From NCBI GenBank assembly GCA_023213315.1, contig JAKCPI010001703.1:1-64000 (forward strand): a stretch of DNA of 64,000 bases. Direction: 5' to 3'. Below the pieces are notes generated by a model. The model was not told the origin of the DNA and did not search any database. It saw only the letters and a list, made by a program, of their open reading frames with translations. Origin of the DNA: Euborellia annulipes (Eukaryota > Arthropoda > Insecta > Dermaptera > Anisolabididae). Numbering within the stretch: position 1 is the first letter of the stretch; every line of letters starts with the position of its first letter. The translations under genes were made by a program, and so were the position numbers. Shown piece by piece: positions 23,974-35,769 of the stretch.

Positions 23974-24245
23974 CAGTGGTTTCCAAACTTTATATTACTA
24001 CGCCTCCCTTAAAAATATTTAATCTCATGACGCCTGCCCCCCTCCCATTTTAAAAAATAATACAAAAACAAAAATTTTTAATGCTAAAAAATATAAATTT
24101 ATATAAAAATATTTTTTTATTTATTCTTATTTATATTAAAACTAGCAATCATTTAAAAAATTGGTCCTGATGGCCAATATTCGCCCCTCCCCTTAGACTA
24201 GTCCGCCTCTCTAGGGAGACGCGCCTCACAGTTTGGAAAACGCTG
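23974..24245. mobile_element. hAT-like element, CAGTGGTTTCCAAAC family
   Basis: Starts CAGTGGTTTCCAAACTT and ends with CAGTTTGGAAAACGCTG. Related copies: 26115-26435 and fragments at 14446-14560 and 15585-15640. Non-coding. Confidence 0.65.
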
Positions 24246-24308
24246 GTATAAGGGCTGGTGGAATTTATATCAGGAATGAAAGTTAGAAAAAACAAAGCCA
24301 GAAGTCGA

Positions 24309-24395
24309 AGTCTCGACATCGAATTTTTGACATGAATTCAATACTTTCTCTCTATATATACTTACGTATATTAACTTATACATATAGGTAAGAGA
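24309..24395 (-). repeat. FB opening hairpin fragment
   Basis: TCTCGACATCGAATTTTTGA ... TACTTTCTCTC ... GGTAAGAGAAAGTA, the complement of the FB 5' end. The same fragment is seen at 11578-11655 and 44840-44915, always ending at the hairpin. Confidence 0.65.
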
Positions 24396-25081
24396 AAGTA
24401 AAAATTCAAATTCAAATTGGGATTAGTTCTATATACAAAAAGACGCGGTAACTCACCCCAGTAAAATTCTAAGTGGACTAATCATATCTTACTTTTCTAC
24501 CTAATGAAAAAAATTCCTACAAAATTCTGCAAGGGTTTCGATGGGTTCCTAAGTTACCCTGTGTTATTATTATCTGTTATGAGAGTTTCGAAATTCTCAA
24601 AAATTAATTCCGCCCCAGTAATAAGAAATTTTAGAATGACATTAAAATGTTTCTACCCCACTATCCTATTTGCTAAATAGTGAATATAAATTTTAACTCA
24701 AACGAAATGCACTAATTTTTTAGTAAAAGTATGAAAAAACATTAATATCTTTGTGCATTATAGGGGATGGGGGCATTAACCCCCGCCCTGGTTAATGCCT
24801 TCATATATCTCCCCCCACCCTTTAAGGAAATGCGAGCCTTCACCGCGAAATTACTCTCAAAATAATTTGAATACATTTATAAATAATTATTTTAATTTTT
24901 ATTTTATTTTAATTTTCAACTCTTAATCCCGAAATAAAAAAAAAATAAAAAAAAAAAAAAAAAAACTCTTAATCCACCCCTGTGTAAAAGTATATTAAAG
25001 AAATTTGATTAACAAAAATATAGGACATATAGAAAGAATATAATGGTAAATAATGGTGACACAAGAAAAGATTTAAATAAT

Positions 25082-25330
25082 GCCCTTGGGCTTGGTGTAG
25101 TTGATAGCGTGCCTACCTTCTATACCGAACGTCGAGGGTTCGGATCCATGGTCCGAAATGGATACCAAATGGCTTAAAATGAAATGCCTGGATCCCCAAT
25201 ATGTATATAATTAATTAATAACGGTTATCGGGTAAAGTCTTATATGGCCTGAGTTGCCGAAAAGACTCTGTGAATGTGTGTGAGTATGAGTGTGAATGAG
25301 AAAAAAATGTGAGTGTTAAATAAAAGAAAA
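25082..25330 (+). mobile_element. SINE-1, near full length
   Basis: Contains the tRNA-like head (GGCTTGGTGTAGTTGATAGC, GAGGGTTCGGATCC), body and GT-rich tail (TGTGAATGTGTGTGAG) with an A-run. Diverged from the 7918 copy. Confidence 0.75.
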
Positions 25331-26110
25331 AATAAAAAACTAATTTTTTTTCAATGACACCTACACTCCCCCCCCCCCCCCTTCAACAGCTTATATTCTC
25401 CCGCTACCCTTAGTGAAATACAAAATATTTAAATTGATATTCAAAAGAATTCGTTTTTCGCAGTCAAATTATTTGTTTCTATCATTTTTTTTTCAACGAT
25501 AAAAAATGCATAATAATTACCTTTAATAAGACTCTCAAGAGGGTGTGCTGGTTGACGGTGAGGACAGGGTGGGTTACACTCAATTAATTATTCACTTTGA
25601 TTCACTTTACACACAAATAAAAAAGAGCTCAGCTCGCCGCCTGCCACCAGGCCTCAAGCTCGACTGATTGAAACTTGTCTCTCTCGGAATAGGAATAAAA
25701 TAGATGAAAATAACAATTCCCTTTTTAATAAAAGTAAAAAAAATACCTTTTACTCTAATCTAACTATATTTAGAACTGGAAAAGAATGTCAACAAGTGAT
25801 TTGGAATATTCCAAGGCCTTTCTTAAATAATCAACCCTTCATCCCCCCCCTCCTAATCAAAATAATAATCAACCCTATTTTTTTAATGTTTTCTATTTAT
25901 TTGGCTTCGATTTAGTAAAATAAATTTAAAAAACATTTTTTTTCAATTTTTCAACCCCTTATTCAATCCTAATAAATAAAATAATTAACAATGCTCTCGC
26001 CTTCGGCGAGCTTCGCGCCTAGTCAGAAAAAAATTAAAACCCTGAAAAACTTCCTTGGGTCCGCCTTTGGGTTTTACACATAGTATAATTTTTAGAATGA
26101 GTCTTACTTT
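25331..26110. other. Intergenic DNA with a shared 90-bp repeat
   Basis: Bases 25781-25880 (GGAAAAGAATGTCAACAAGT...) recur at 14946-15038 with few changes. A GC-richer patch lies at 25545-25690. No gene recognised. Confidence 0.4.
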
Positions 26111-26114
26111 AGGC

Positions 26115-26435
26115 CAGTGGTTTCCAAACTTTATGTTACAACGCCTCCCTTAAAAATATTTAATCGTATGACGCCCCCCCCCCCCACACACATACATTTA
26201 ATAAAATAATACAAAAACAAAAATTTTTAATACTAAAAAATATAAATTTATATAAAAATATTTTTTTTTTTATTTATACATATTTATTATTTTAATTAAA
26301 AACTCCGCCTCAGAATCTTCTAAATTATTTTATTTATAAAACTAGCAATCATTTGGAAAATTCATCTTGGTGGCCAATATTCGCGACTCCCCTTAGACTA
26401 GTCCGCGCCTCCCTAGGGAAAACGCTGCTGTATAT
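26115..26435. mobile_element. hAT-like element, CAGTGGTTTCCAAAC family, second copy
   Basis: Opens CAGTGGTTTCCAAACTT and shares GCCTCCCTTAAAAATATTTA, a C-run and CTTAGACTAGTCCGC with 23974-24245. The right end is eroded (GGGAAAACGCTG). Confidence 0.6.
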
Positions 26436-26439
26436 GGTT

Positions 26440-28240
26440 TTTTTCATTCAAGGACCGGAAAAATTATATTTAGGAGTGTTCAAAGTTTAAAAAAAACTGT
26501 AAAAATTTGGTTTTTCTAAACTTTAAGCCGTTTGAGGCACCACTAAATAATATTTTTAAATTTTAAATTTTTGGAATTCTATATTAATAAATATTTAAAA
26601 ACAAAAAAAATTGTATCTGCGGGAGGGGGAGGGGGCGCATCAATGTAGTTACGCCTCTGATATCAGCACAATTTTTTTTTAAAGTACTATACGAAAGAAT
26701 TTATTATTTATATGATGATAAATGACGACATTCACGTGAAGATCATTTGCCTGATCGATTATATAATGTTGTTCTTTAGTACTAATAGGAAATGTAAATT
26801 CTTTGTTTAAAGGAGGTGGGGGGGGAAACGGTCTTGGTGGAAAACTGAAATTGTTGAAAATATAAAATTTATATAGTTTTAATAAAGATTTAATATTTCT
26901 CTAAATAAATAACGAATAAATGGTTTTAAAATTTAGTTTTATTTTTTTAGGTTTTAGTCAAAAAAAATTAAAATCAGAAAAAAGTAAATATTCTTAAGAG
27001 CGCAAAATTTCCTAATTAAGTGATATAAGCTATTTGAGATGTTTTTTTACTTATAAAAAGTGAATAATAATCTCTCAAAAATAGAATTTTAAATAAATTA
27101 AAATAATAATTCATATTATACGGTGTCATTTATCATTGTAAGGAGTTAGGTGCGTTTCGAGGTACTGAGTTTGAGAGTTGAAATTTTGAAACTATCAAAC
27201 TCAATTTTTTTTTTAATTAAAGTTTTAAAATATCTACAACTTTTAGAAGTCTTTTTTTATTTTCAAGATTCAAGATTTTTTTAGATTAATCACATTAAAT
27301 AAAATATAAGCGCACTTAAATAAAATTTGAATATGGGAAATTGAAATATTCAGCAATAAGTTGGATAATATAATAAACTGTTAAATTTTATAAAATTTAG
27401 AGTAACTTAATGAATATCATTGGTTGGAAAAAATAAATATAACAAGATTTTCAGCGAAACAGAAACTTGTATTTCATATACAAAAATTGGGAAACTCGGT
27501 CGTTATATTAATATATATATTTTATTTTTATCTAAATTTGTATTGTATCATATGATGATGGGAACAAACTTGAAGTTTCTGTAATTAAATAATTTAATAA
27601 AATATAAATTAGTAGAAGAATCTTTAATTTTTTAAAATTTCTATATATTTTTTTTTAATAATTCCTCACACTTATCAGAAACTTAATGAGAAATGTTTGG
27701 GATAATGGGAAAAAATAGATTGTCAATTAAAATTTTATAAAAATTTTAATTCGTTTATTTTACATAGAAGAAGGAATTGTCTCAATTTCTAATAAGAAAA
27801 TTCAATTTCAAAATGTTCAGTGTCTAAAAATGAAATAAATGTTTTTGGATCTCCTAAAAATAAACAAAAATGGAGTTAGCTTTGTAATTAGAACTTGATA
27901 TAATGTATAGGTATTACAAGTGAAAAGTTATTTTCTTGAAATCTTCTATTTTTGATTTTTTTGTGGTTCATCTACGATTGGAACAACCATATTTGAAAAT
28001 TTGTTTTGAAAAAAAATCTTTATATGAGATAAAACTAAATAGAAATAAATAAATAATGATAAAAAATATATTTGGTAGTAAAAAAATAAAAAAATAAAAG
28101 TTTCTCAAAGAGAGTTGTCAATAAATTTTAAAATAATGATAAAAATATTAATTATTTAACTTCGATATAAGATGAATAAGGAAAATAATCATAAAAACAT
28201 ATTATATATTATATGATAAATAGTTCACTATTAATTATTT
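26440..28240. other. AT-rich intergenic DNA, nothing recognised
   Basis: Very AT-rich with no open frame of interest. Short G-rich patches at about 26617-26632 and 26811-26826 suggest further worn elements. Confidence 0.5.
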
Positions 28241-28634
28241 TTTCATTAATTATTCGTTGTAATTCTTATACTTTTTACACAGGTTCCAATGGAAGGTTTT
28301 GTTTTGTGCGAGAAGATGGGATAAACCCTCCCACTTCGGTAACTTTCTTATGTTATTTTTCCCTCCCTCCTCCCTGCATTTAAATGATGCCATGCACCTT
28401 GCGATCACACCAGTCGGGTTTGGATTAGAAAACTCATTATAAAATAATAATAACAAATGTGATAAAAGTTTCCCATTGGTGTCAGCTTTCGGTTGGTTAT
28501 CTCGGCTATTTGATCCGATTCTGAATACGATGTCGCAACCGGGAGTCGATTGAGGGGCTTCGCCAAACCAGGACGACCGACGAGTCAAGTCAAATCAACA
28601 CAGAGTGCAGAAGAGGCAACAGCAATCGCTCAAC

Positions 28635-31600
28635 ATGATATCAGTGAGTGTTTTTTTTATTAGCAGCTCTTGGCTTCTCAAAGTATATTATTATATTTTT
28701 CTTTTTGTAAGTCTCTTCGGCAACTTTGGCTATATAAAGACTTTTAATTGGAAATATTGATTTAAATAAATTTTCATCAGTCTGCATGAATGAGATCCGA
28801 ACCCTTACCTCTTGGCTTTTAAGATTTTCATGATTTTTTTAACCCCGTGGAAACGGGGAACGGGGATATTAATTATATAACTAAATTTTTTAATTCAAAT
28901 TTATAGCTCTGACCCTTAGAGCAGTGGTTTCCAAAGTTAATTATGTTGTAAAGAAAAATCACCTAATGTCCTGAACATGCAAGGGCGGATACAAGGTGGG
29001 GGGGGGGGGTAAAGGGGGTAATTACCCCCCTGAGATTTGAAAAAATGCTTTTTTTCGAAAAAAAAATTTATTTTTAATGTAAAATTTTAAAAATTAATAC
29101 TTAAAAATTTGTTTTGCATTTATATTCTGGCAAACAAGTACAGAATGCGCCTTTAAATTTCCGAAATTAAGAAAATATAGTGTGCTGTGCGACCAGTCAC
29201 ACTAGATTACCCCCCCCCCCCCCGAGAAACACCTCTGGATCCGCCATTGTGAACAAAATTTGTCTAATTTCTTTCACTTTGGCTGTATAAACTTTTCCTA
29301 CAACATTCTTGTGTTTGATTAAGGTTATTTTATTTTGATATAGACTCTATTAAATTAAATAAATACAGTAGATAGTAAAAATTACTTAATTTTTCTCTCG
29401 CGAATATAACATTTCGGTAACAAATGGTATCCTTATCAGATTTCCCAGCAGTGGGTCCTTGGTCATCATGCCCCGGGCGCTACTCACAAAGGGGTGCCAA
29501 ATGGTCCGCAAAACAAAAGAATTGCTGGATAATTTTTATTTTTATTATAAATGATTTCTGGAAAATATATTTTAAATTTAGTGCCAGTGTAATATAATAA
29601 TTTTGTATATTTTACATATAATATTATATGGTTTTCGAATGGGGGGGGAGGGGCGCTAAAAAGGTATTGTGCCCCGGGCGCAAGAGAAGCTCGCTACGCC
29701 ACTGTTTCCCAGGTATAAATGATTTTTAACTGAAGAAGGCAAATTTGCTGTTAAAACTTTACACTCTTCAACATTTATCACAAAGGCATAGGATTTACAA
29801 AAAATCCGCCTTCGAAAACCTTTACTAAATTAATTAGATTGATATTATAATTTTTTTTTTTTTTTTAGGAATTGGAACGTCAGTATAGTCCAAGTGTCTG
29901 GCAAAAAAGATTCCCTGAAGATCTTGTTGTTGGAAAACATATTGAAATAACAGGGTCAGGTAAGTTGTTATTTAAATAAGAGAATATGTGGAGAAATAAT
30001 TTTTGTCAAAAAATATAAACTCGTTAGCGCTTATTCTTCCGTCTTCAGAAATTTGATTTTTTATTTAAGAAAATTAAATTAATAGGTAGACTCAAGGCCG
30101 GATCTAGGGGGAGGGGGCAGTGGGGTCATGTGCCCCGGGCGGCAGATATCAGGGGGCGCCAATTAAAAAGATTTACTAAAAAAAAAAAAAAAAAAGGTAA
30201 AATGATATGAATTTTGTATAGAAAATTTTAAGGAGAATTTAAGGAGAAATTTTGCCCCCCCCCCACCCCTAAAAAATCTCCTAGTTCCGACCCTGGGTAG
30301 ACTATACATAATTACTTTTTTTTTCTTTTTTATAAAAAAACATTCACATTCACACAGTCTTTTCGGCAACTTAGGCCATTTAAGACTTTGACGATAACCG
30401 TTATGAATATATATTATTTAGGGTCCAGGCATTCTTATTTAAGCCATTTGGTTACATAATTACTTAGTTTTATATAATTTGAATTTTTTTTTTACTATCT
30501 TCTTGGATAAATATTTTGTTTTATTAAGAAAAAATCATTTAATTAATAAATTTATATTTATCCAAGACTATTTTAGAATATAATTATATTTACATGAAAC
30601 TAAGTAATTTATGTATACCTATTAACTCATCTCTTTTCATTAAAAAAAAAAAAAAAAAAAATGATGATAGGCGAACAAAGTTTCGCCTGAAAATTCTCAT
30701 CAGGTTTTTTAATATTAGTAATTGTCTGTCTAGCGCCAATCCTACATCTAATTTTTATTTAAATTCCTTTTATAGAAAGTGAGAAAATAAGAAGGGAGAT
30801 TCCACATGAAAGGGACATTCGCTATGGTCCACGAGAGAATCAATTAATCGATCTATATGGAAGTGATCTTCCACCCGGTGAGTCATTTCAACAGACATTT
30901 GATTTGCATAATCATAGTAAGGGGAACGAATGTTAAGGTCAGAAAGGATTAATAAATAATAAGACATTGAAAACCCTAAGAAGGTTTTAAGCAAAACAAA
31001 TTCTAAAAAGCCTAAATGCATAACAAATCGAAGAGAGTCCATTAAATGAGTTTTAATATTTACTACTGATAAGCTATCAGTATAAATATGATATTTGTAA
31101 ATATGTATTATGAATAGTCTTTAAAAACATAAATTTTGTGTTTATTGTTCATATTAAAGAGTTAATTTTTGTTCATTATCAAAGTAAATATTTTAAGAAA
31201 ATATATAAATTATTAATGATTTTTTTTTTTTTTAACACTCGGACTTTTTTCTTATTCACACTTACTTTCACACACACAGACACACAGTCTTTTCGGAAAC
31301 TTAGGCCATTTAAGATTTTAAACGATACTCGTATGTTCAATATAAATTATCTATTGGGGGTCTAGGCATTCTTATTTAAGCTAGTGATATTTGGTATCCA
31401 AATCATCGGACTGCCTGGGGTCCGAACCCGCGACTTTTGGTATACGAGGTTAGCACGCTAACCCCTACACCAACAGGGGCGGATTAAAGGGGGCGATCGC
31501 CCCCTCCCCCGAGAAGAAATTCAAAAGGTTATAAAAACTAGTAATCTAAAGAAATTATGATTTCCTCTCTTTAATTTCAATTGAATTTGTTACCAATCAA

Positions 31601-31812
31601 TTTAAATAAATAGGAAAGGGGTCTAAATGCCGAGAAAGTCCTTGAATAAAAAAAAAAAAAAAAAAAAAAACGCCCCCCTCCCGACAAAATTGATTTAATC
31701 CGCCCCCTTTACACCAAGCCCGAGGGCAATTATTCATGAATGTAATGTTTACATAAAGATTTAGGCCAACTGGATGGCTGAAAACTTTGCTGGCTCACTC
31801 CCTTCTTTTCTA

Positions 31813-31858
<46 letters not shown>

Positions 31859-34800
31859 CATAAATATAAAAAGTTATTGAATAATCTAGTGTGACTGGTT
31901 GCACGTCAAACAAGCTTTAGGTTAAAAACACAACAAATGTATTTGTAGACATTTTCAAAAAAAGGGAAAAGGGGGGGGGGGGGGCCCTGATAATAGGCCT
32001 ATATCACAATCAGAGGGGGAGGGGGCGGTCCGCTCCAGGCCACGAGTCGGCATAGGCCGCCAAACATTTGTCTTTGAGAGGCCTCGGGGCTCTCAGGACT
32101 CGCCAAAAACCCAAAAATTTAGATTAAAAAAATTTATTGAAAATTTGACTTTGGGGGGGTCTGGGGTTCACAAAAAAAAAAAAAAGATAAAAAAAAGAAA
32201 TATTCTCAATCATTGATTGCACGATGCTTGAAGCAATGCCATCGATTAACACATTCAGTTTTGTAACTATTGAAATTGTGTTAGATCTATACCAAGCACG
32301 AATTCAGTTTTCGTTAAAGTACCTAATACCTCCATCTGTATTTTTTCCTTGACGATTGATTGTGAGTATAGAGAGAGAACGAGAAAAAAAAGAAATGATT
32401 GTCTTTACTCATATTTTATTATAATCTATTTATGTATTGATCATATGTCCTGAGGAAGGGCGCGACTGGCGTCCGAAACTCCGACAATCAAATAAAGAAA
32501 ATCTGATAGAAATTGATTGTATTTTTATCTGATTTAATTTTTCCTGGCTGCCATCCACTATCCTTATCAAGTTAAACAGCCATATTCTTCATCAAAAAAA
32601 TTATTGAAAATTTGTCTTTGAGGGGTCCCGGGGCCCTCTGGGTTCAGGGATATACGGTATTTTAAAAATATTTTTATGTATGGTATTTAAAATGAGTTTG
32701 TCCCCCCCCCCCTTCCCGAAAAATTCAATATACATCTCTTGTACAAAATGTATATAGGCCCCCTCTTCTAGTGACGCCCCAGGCCTCCAACTGTCTCGGT
32801 ACGCCTTTGTTTAAAAGTTAACCATGACAATATTTCCTCACTGGGATGGATTGATATGAAAAAAATTTGATATAGAAAAATAATAGGAAAATTAGATTTC
32901 TAACCATCACCTATTAATTTTATCCAATTATACCCGCCTAACAAAAACAAACAAAATTAAAAAATATTTGAATATATAAAGCAAATTCATTTAAAAAAAA
33001 AATGAATTATAAATTGTGGAGTATTAAAAATAGGAAAGACACTTCATCAGCATCAGCTTTTGAGGGCATTAGCGCCACCCGCCACGGTTTTGAAGAAGCG
33101 AAAATTTAGTTAAACATCTTAGATTAAATAAATATTACAGCAACATTACAATATTACATATATCATCGTGATATTATAAAATATAAGTCCATCATAACTA
33201 ACATAAAAAAATTTACATCTGAATTATAATATACCGGTATCAGCGAAACTAAATATATGCCAACACGAAAAATCTGGTGTGACAAGCACAGAACACAACT
33301 TTTGATTACCAAAGGTAAGAGAAAGTTGTGTGCTGTGCGATCATTCACACCAGATTTTTTCTTAATAAGAATATTTTAACGCCCGAGATATTATTATAAA
33401 GGTCTAATGATATCGGAGAAATTTTATTAAAAATTGGGATACAAGTTTCTTTCAAATTTTGAAATAAGTTAATTTTTTTCCAAATAACAAGATGAAATTA
33501 AAAAAAAAAGTTTAAATAATGAGATAAAAAAAGGCTACGCTATATATTGCTGAAAAGAGATGGTTTATGGTCTATCCTAAAAGACCCTCAGAACCCTACC
33601 TCAGGTAAATTCACACAGACACTGCATATGTAGTGGTGAGTCAATTGGGCTTAAATGTTTATGTTCCCCATGGTATATCATCTCAGATTGAGGCACCATC
33701 AAGCGGCGAGAGTTCGAACTAAATAACAAGCTTGCTGTTGTATGATTTGATTCTCTTATGCACGTGACAATCAAGTTCCAAGAATACCTTGGTTCCAAGT
33801 AAAATGGATATTGTTAGAAATCTATTTTATTCAAATGATATAAGACATTCATATAATAAAAAAAAATAAGAAATAGGATTTTTATCAAATACAAATTTAT
33901 ATGGTAGAAAATTTTAGGATGCACAATTTTACAAGAGGGAATAGAGAGAGTTAACTAAATATTATAAATACCTTTAATAATAATCCTGAGTGCCCGAAGT
34001 GGGAGGTTAAGACGAAGAAAGATGACCATTAAAATTAATAATCCATTATTCAAGAGCACTAATTAAAACACTGATGAGCACAAATAAACACAAAATAAAA
34101 AAAACTTTTAATAAAAAAACGCGAATATACAGTGAATAATTGGCGCGTGGAGAGGAGCCACTTGTGATCACTTGACTGAACTGATTCTCTAAAGATGGCT
34201 TCCCTCTCTTCTTTAAAAATGGGGGAGGGGGAATTCAAAAAGGAGTAGGGGAGATGGCGCGAAGAATAAATGCATTTTTTTTAATCTGGTGTGATGTTGC
34301 ACAGCATACAAATTTCTGTTAGCTTCGATAATTGATAGTTGTGTATATATTTTCTGGGTTCTGGGTAGTATGGTACATTAGAATCAGAGAGGTATTAGAA
34401 TTGATATGAAAAATTTATAAATATCAAGCAAAAACGGAAATATTTAGATAAAAAAAAATTTATTGAAAATTTGTCTTTGAGGGCCCAGGCCCTCGGGGTT
34501 CAGAGATACACGGTATTTTAAAAATATTTTTGTGTATGGAGGAGGAGGATATTAAAAAAAAAAAAAACTGTAGATTCCGAATGTCTAATCAGATCAAACT
34601 AAATGTGATGTCAATTACTTTCTTCTTTGTTAAAAGATGCTCCACTACTGGTTCACGTACACGGAGGATATTGGCAAGAGGTGGATAAGGACACATGTGC
34701 CAATCTAGTTGGTCCTTTGCATGCCACTGGCATCCGAGTTGCTGTCATCGAATACGACAAAGCCCCAGCAGGTAATACTTAAAGATAAAATTTTAAGCCT

Positions 34801-35756
34801 TTTTGTTGATTTTATTATCATTTACAGTTTCCTTGCCGGATATTGTTGAAGAAATGAAAGAAGCAGCAATATATATTTTGAATTTGGCCTCCAAATTGGG
34901 ATCCAGGTAAAAATTTTGATTTTTTCTGATAAGTTTATTTTACAAAGATGAAAATAAAGTTGTTTATGAATCAAAAAAATATAATATTATAAAAAAACAA
35001 TTTCAAAATGTGTTATAGAGAATCTTTTTTTTTTAATTCTTATTAAAGAGGGGTCTGGTTTTCCGGACATTCTGCTGGTGCTCATCTCATCTCCTGTCTT
35101 CTCACTTCTAAACAATGGGTTGAAGAACTCAAAGAAAATGAGCGTTGTCTCATCCGAGGATTTATTCTCATCAGCGGCATTTACTACATCGAACCTCTAG
35201 TCCATACCTACATCAATGAGCCTTTAAAGATGACACGGTGAGTCCGTTATTGGAGTTTTAAAACAAATTTTATTATAAACATTAAAATTTTCGGAACTTT
35301 GAGAGAATAGAACGCTACGCCCAAGGAGTGCCTTAATTTAACATAAATAACTTTTTTTTTTAAATTTCCTTTCAATTTTTCAAATGATTAATCAAATAAT
35401 TATATTTTTTTTTCAGATTGGATGCAATTCGATACAGCCCATTTCACAACTTCAAAACATTAAAACTCTATCAGAATTTGGAAATTGAAATCTTCATAAC
35501 TGTTGGTGAAAATGAATCAAATAGTTTTAAAGATCAAACAAAAAAATTCTTTGCGGTAAAATATGCTCTATATCTTTTTATATTATTTTATATTCTTATA
35601 TTTATTTTTCTTTTTTTTTTTCAGAAATTGTCCACGGGTTATAAAGCAGAAATGAAAGTACTGAAAGATATTGATCATTTTAATATTATAGAAAATCTTT
35701 CTGATGAGAAATTTTGTTTGACCAAAGAATTTATTCGTTTAATTGTAGATAAATGA
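28635..35756 (+). CDS. Afmid: Kynurenine formamidase (arylformamidase)
   Basis: Cytosolic alpha/beta-hydrolase that converts N-formylkynurenine to kynurenine and formate, the second step of tryptophan breakdown. Eight exons: 28635-28643, 29869-29959, 30776-30877, 34637-34771, 34828-34906, 35049-35237, 35417-35555, 35625-35756. All introns are GT-AG with matching phases; the sum is 876 nt (291 residues), normal for the family. Landmarks: ELERQYSPSVWQKRF near the start, oxyanion motif HGGYWQ, nucleophile elbow GHSAGAHL, LISGIYYIEPL, and IDHFNIIENL with the catalytic His. The first coding exon holds only Met-Ile-Ser. Where mouse AFMID has the triad Asp (GQHDSPEF) this protein reads GENESNSF, so Glu replaces Asp. 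Intron 3 is 3.8 kb and repeat-filled. AATAAA at 35762 lies just after the stop. Confidence 0.95.
28980..29249 (-). mobile_element. hAT MITE, G/C-run family, copy 3 (in Afmid intron 1)
   Basis: Inverse of 11779-12033, with ends CAAGGGCGGATACAAGG and CTGGATCCGCCATTG. Flanking TGAACATG and TGAACAAA share six of eight bases. A G-run lies at about 28998-29009 and a C-run at about 29210-29223. Confidence 0.82.
29449..29704. mobile_element. hAT MITE with perfect duplication (in Afmid intron 1)
   Basis: 256 bp starting CAGTGGGTCCTTGGTC and ending GCTACGCCACTG, flanked by TTTCCCAG (29441-29448 and 29705-29712). It contains GCCCCGGGCGC near both ends. Non-coding. Confidence 0.88.
30098..30298. mobile_element. 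hAT-like MITE (CCGGATCTAGG family, Afmid intron 2)
   Basis: Begins AAGGCCGGATCTAGGGGG and ends CTAGTTCCGACCCTGG. Homologous to 653-852, including the AAAATCTCCTAGTTCCG segment. The internal A-run is long. Confidence 0.65.
30345..30455 (-). mobile_element. SINE-1, truncated (Afmid intron 2)
   Basis: CACAGTCTTTTCGGCAACTT ... GGGTCCAGGCATTCTTATTT on the minus strand. The head is absent. Confidence 0.65.
31225..31735 (-). mobile_element. SINE-1 split by a hAT MITE (Afmid intron 3)
   Basis: The minus-strand SINE runs from its tail complement near 31230 to GTTAGCACGCTAACCCC at 31465, and resumes after the inserted element with TACACCAAGCCCGAGGGC. Its tRNA-like B-box region reads GGGGTCCGAACCCGCGAC. 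The hAT insertion at 31474-31709 must be younger than this SINE. Confidence 0.82.
31474..31709. mobile_element. hAT MITE nested in the SINE head
   Basis: 236 bp with ends CAGGGGCGGATTAAAGG and, inverted, AAGGGGGCGGATTAAATC, flanked by TACACCAA (31466-31473 and 31710-31717). Same family as 21688-21921. The duplicated octamer lies within the SINE A-box region. Confidence 0.88.
31814..31856 (+). repeat. 43-nt uninterrupted G-run
   Basis: Forty-three consecutive G residues in intron 3 of Afmid, on the coding strand. A further run of about 14 G lies at 31971-31984. The exact length may be affected by sequencing or assembly. Confidence 0.85.
32445..32490 (+). ncRNA. Hammerhead-like motif, degenerate (Afmid intron 3)
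   Basis: CTGAGGA (one change from CTGATGA), helix II GGGCGC...GCGTCC, GAAAC, then GACA, which can pair with the upstream TGTC. The core base change predicts little or no cleavage. Confidence 0.35.
32500..34636. other. 3' part of Afmid intron 3
   Basis: AT-rich intronic DNA. Repeated fragments: TTATTGAAAATTTGTCTTTG at 32603 and 34461, and the FB closing hairpin at 33245-33361. A GC-richer block at 33600-33790 shows nothing recognisable. Confidence 0.5.
33245..33361. repeat. Solo FB closing hairpin
   Basis: Arms AATCTGGTGTGACAAGCACA and TGTGCTGTGCGATCATTCAC plus ACCAGATTTT pair almost throughout around ACCAAAGGTAAGAG. The same hairpin ends the FB repeats near 13141, 15540 and 39885 and stands alone at 55138-55255. 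Confidence 0.75.
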
Positions 35757-35769
35757 CTTTTAATAAATA

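Noticed and set aside
23797..24012. 71-codon plus-strand frame rich in RPKVSAGFW-type residues
   Set aside because: Encoded by GTTTCGG repeat modules, also found at 52895-53180; repetitive DNA, not a gene.
28250..28588. 112-codon minus-strand open frame upstream of Afmid
   Set aside because: No recognisable domain, no splice context, antisense to the Afmid 5' flank. The length can arise by chance in the GC-richer block.
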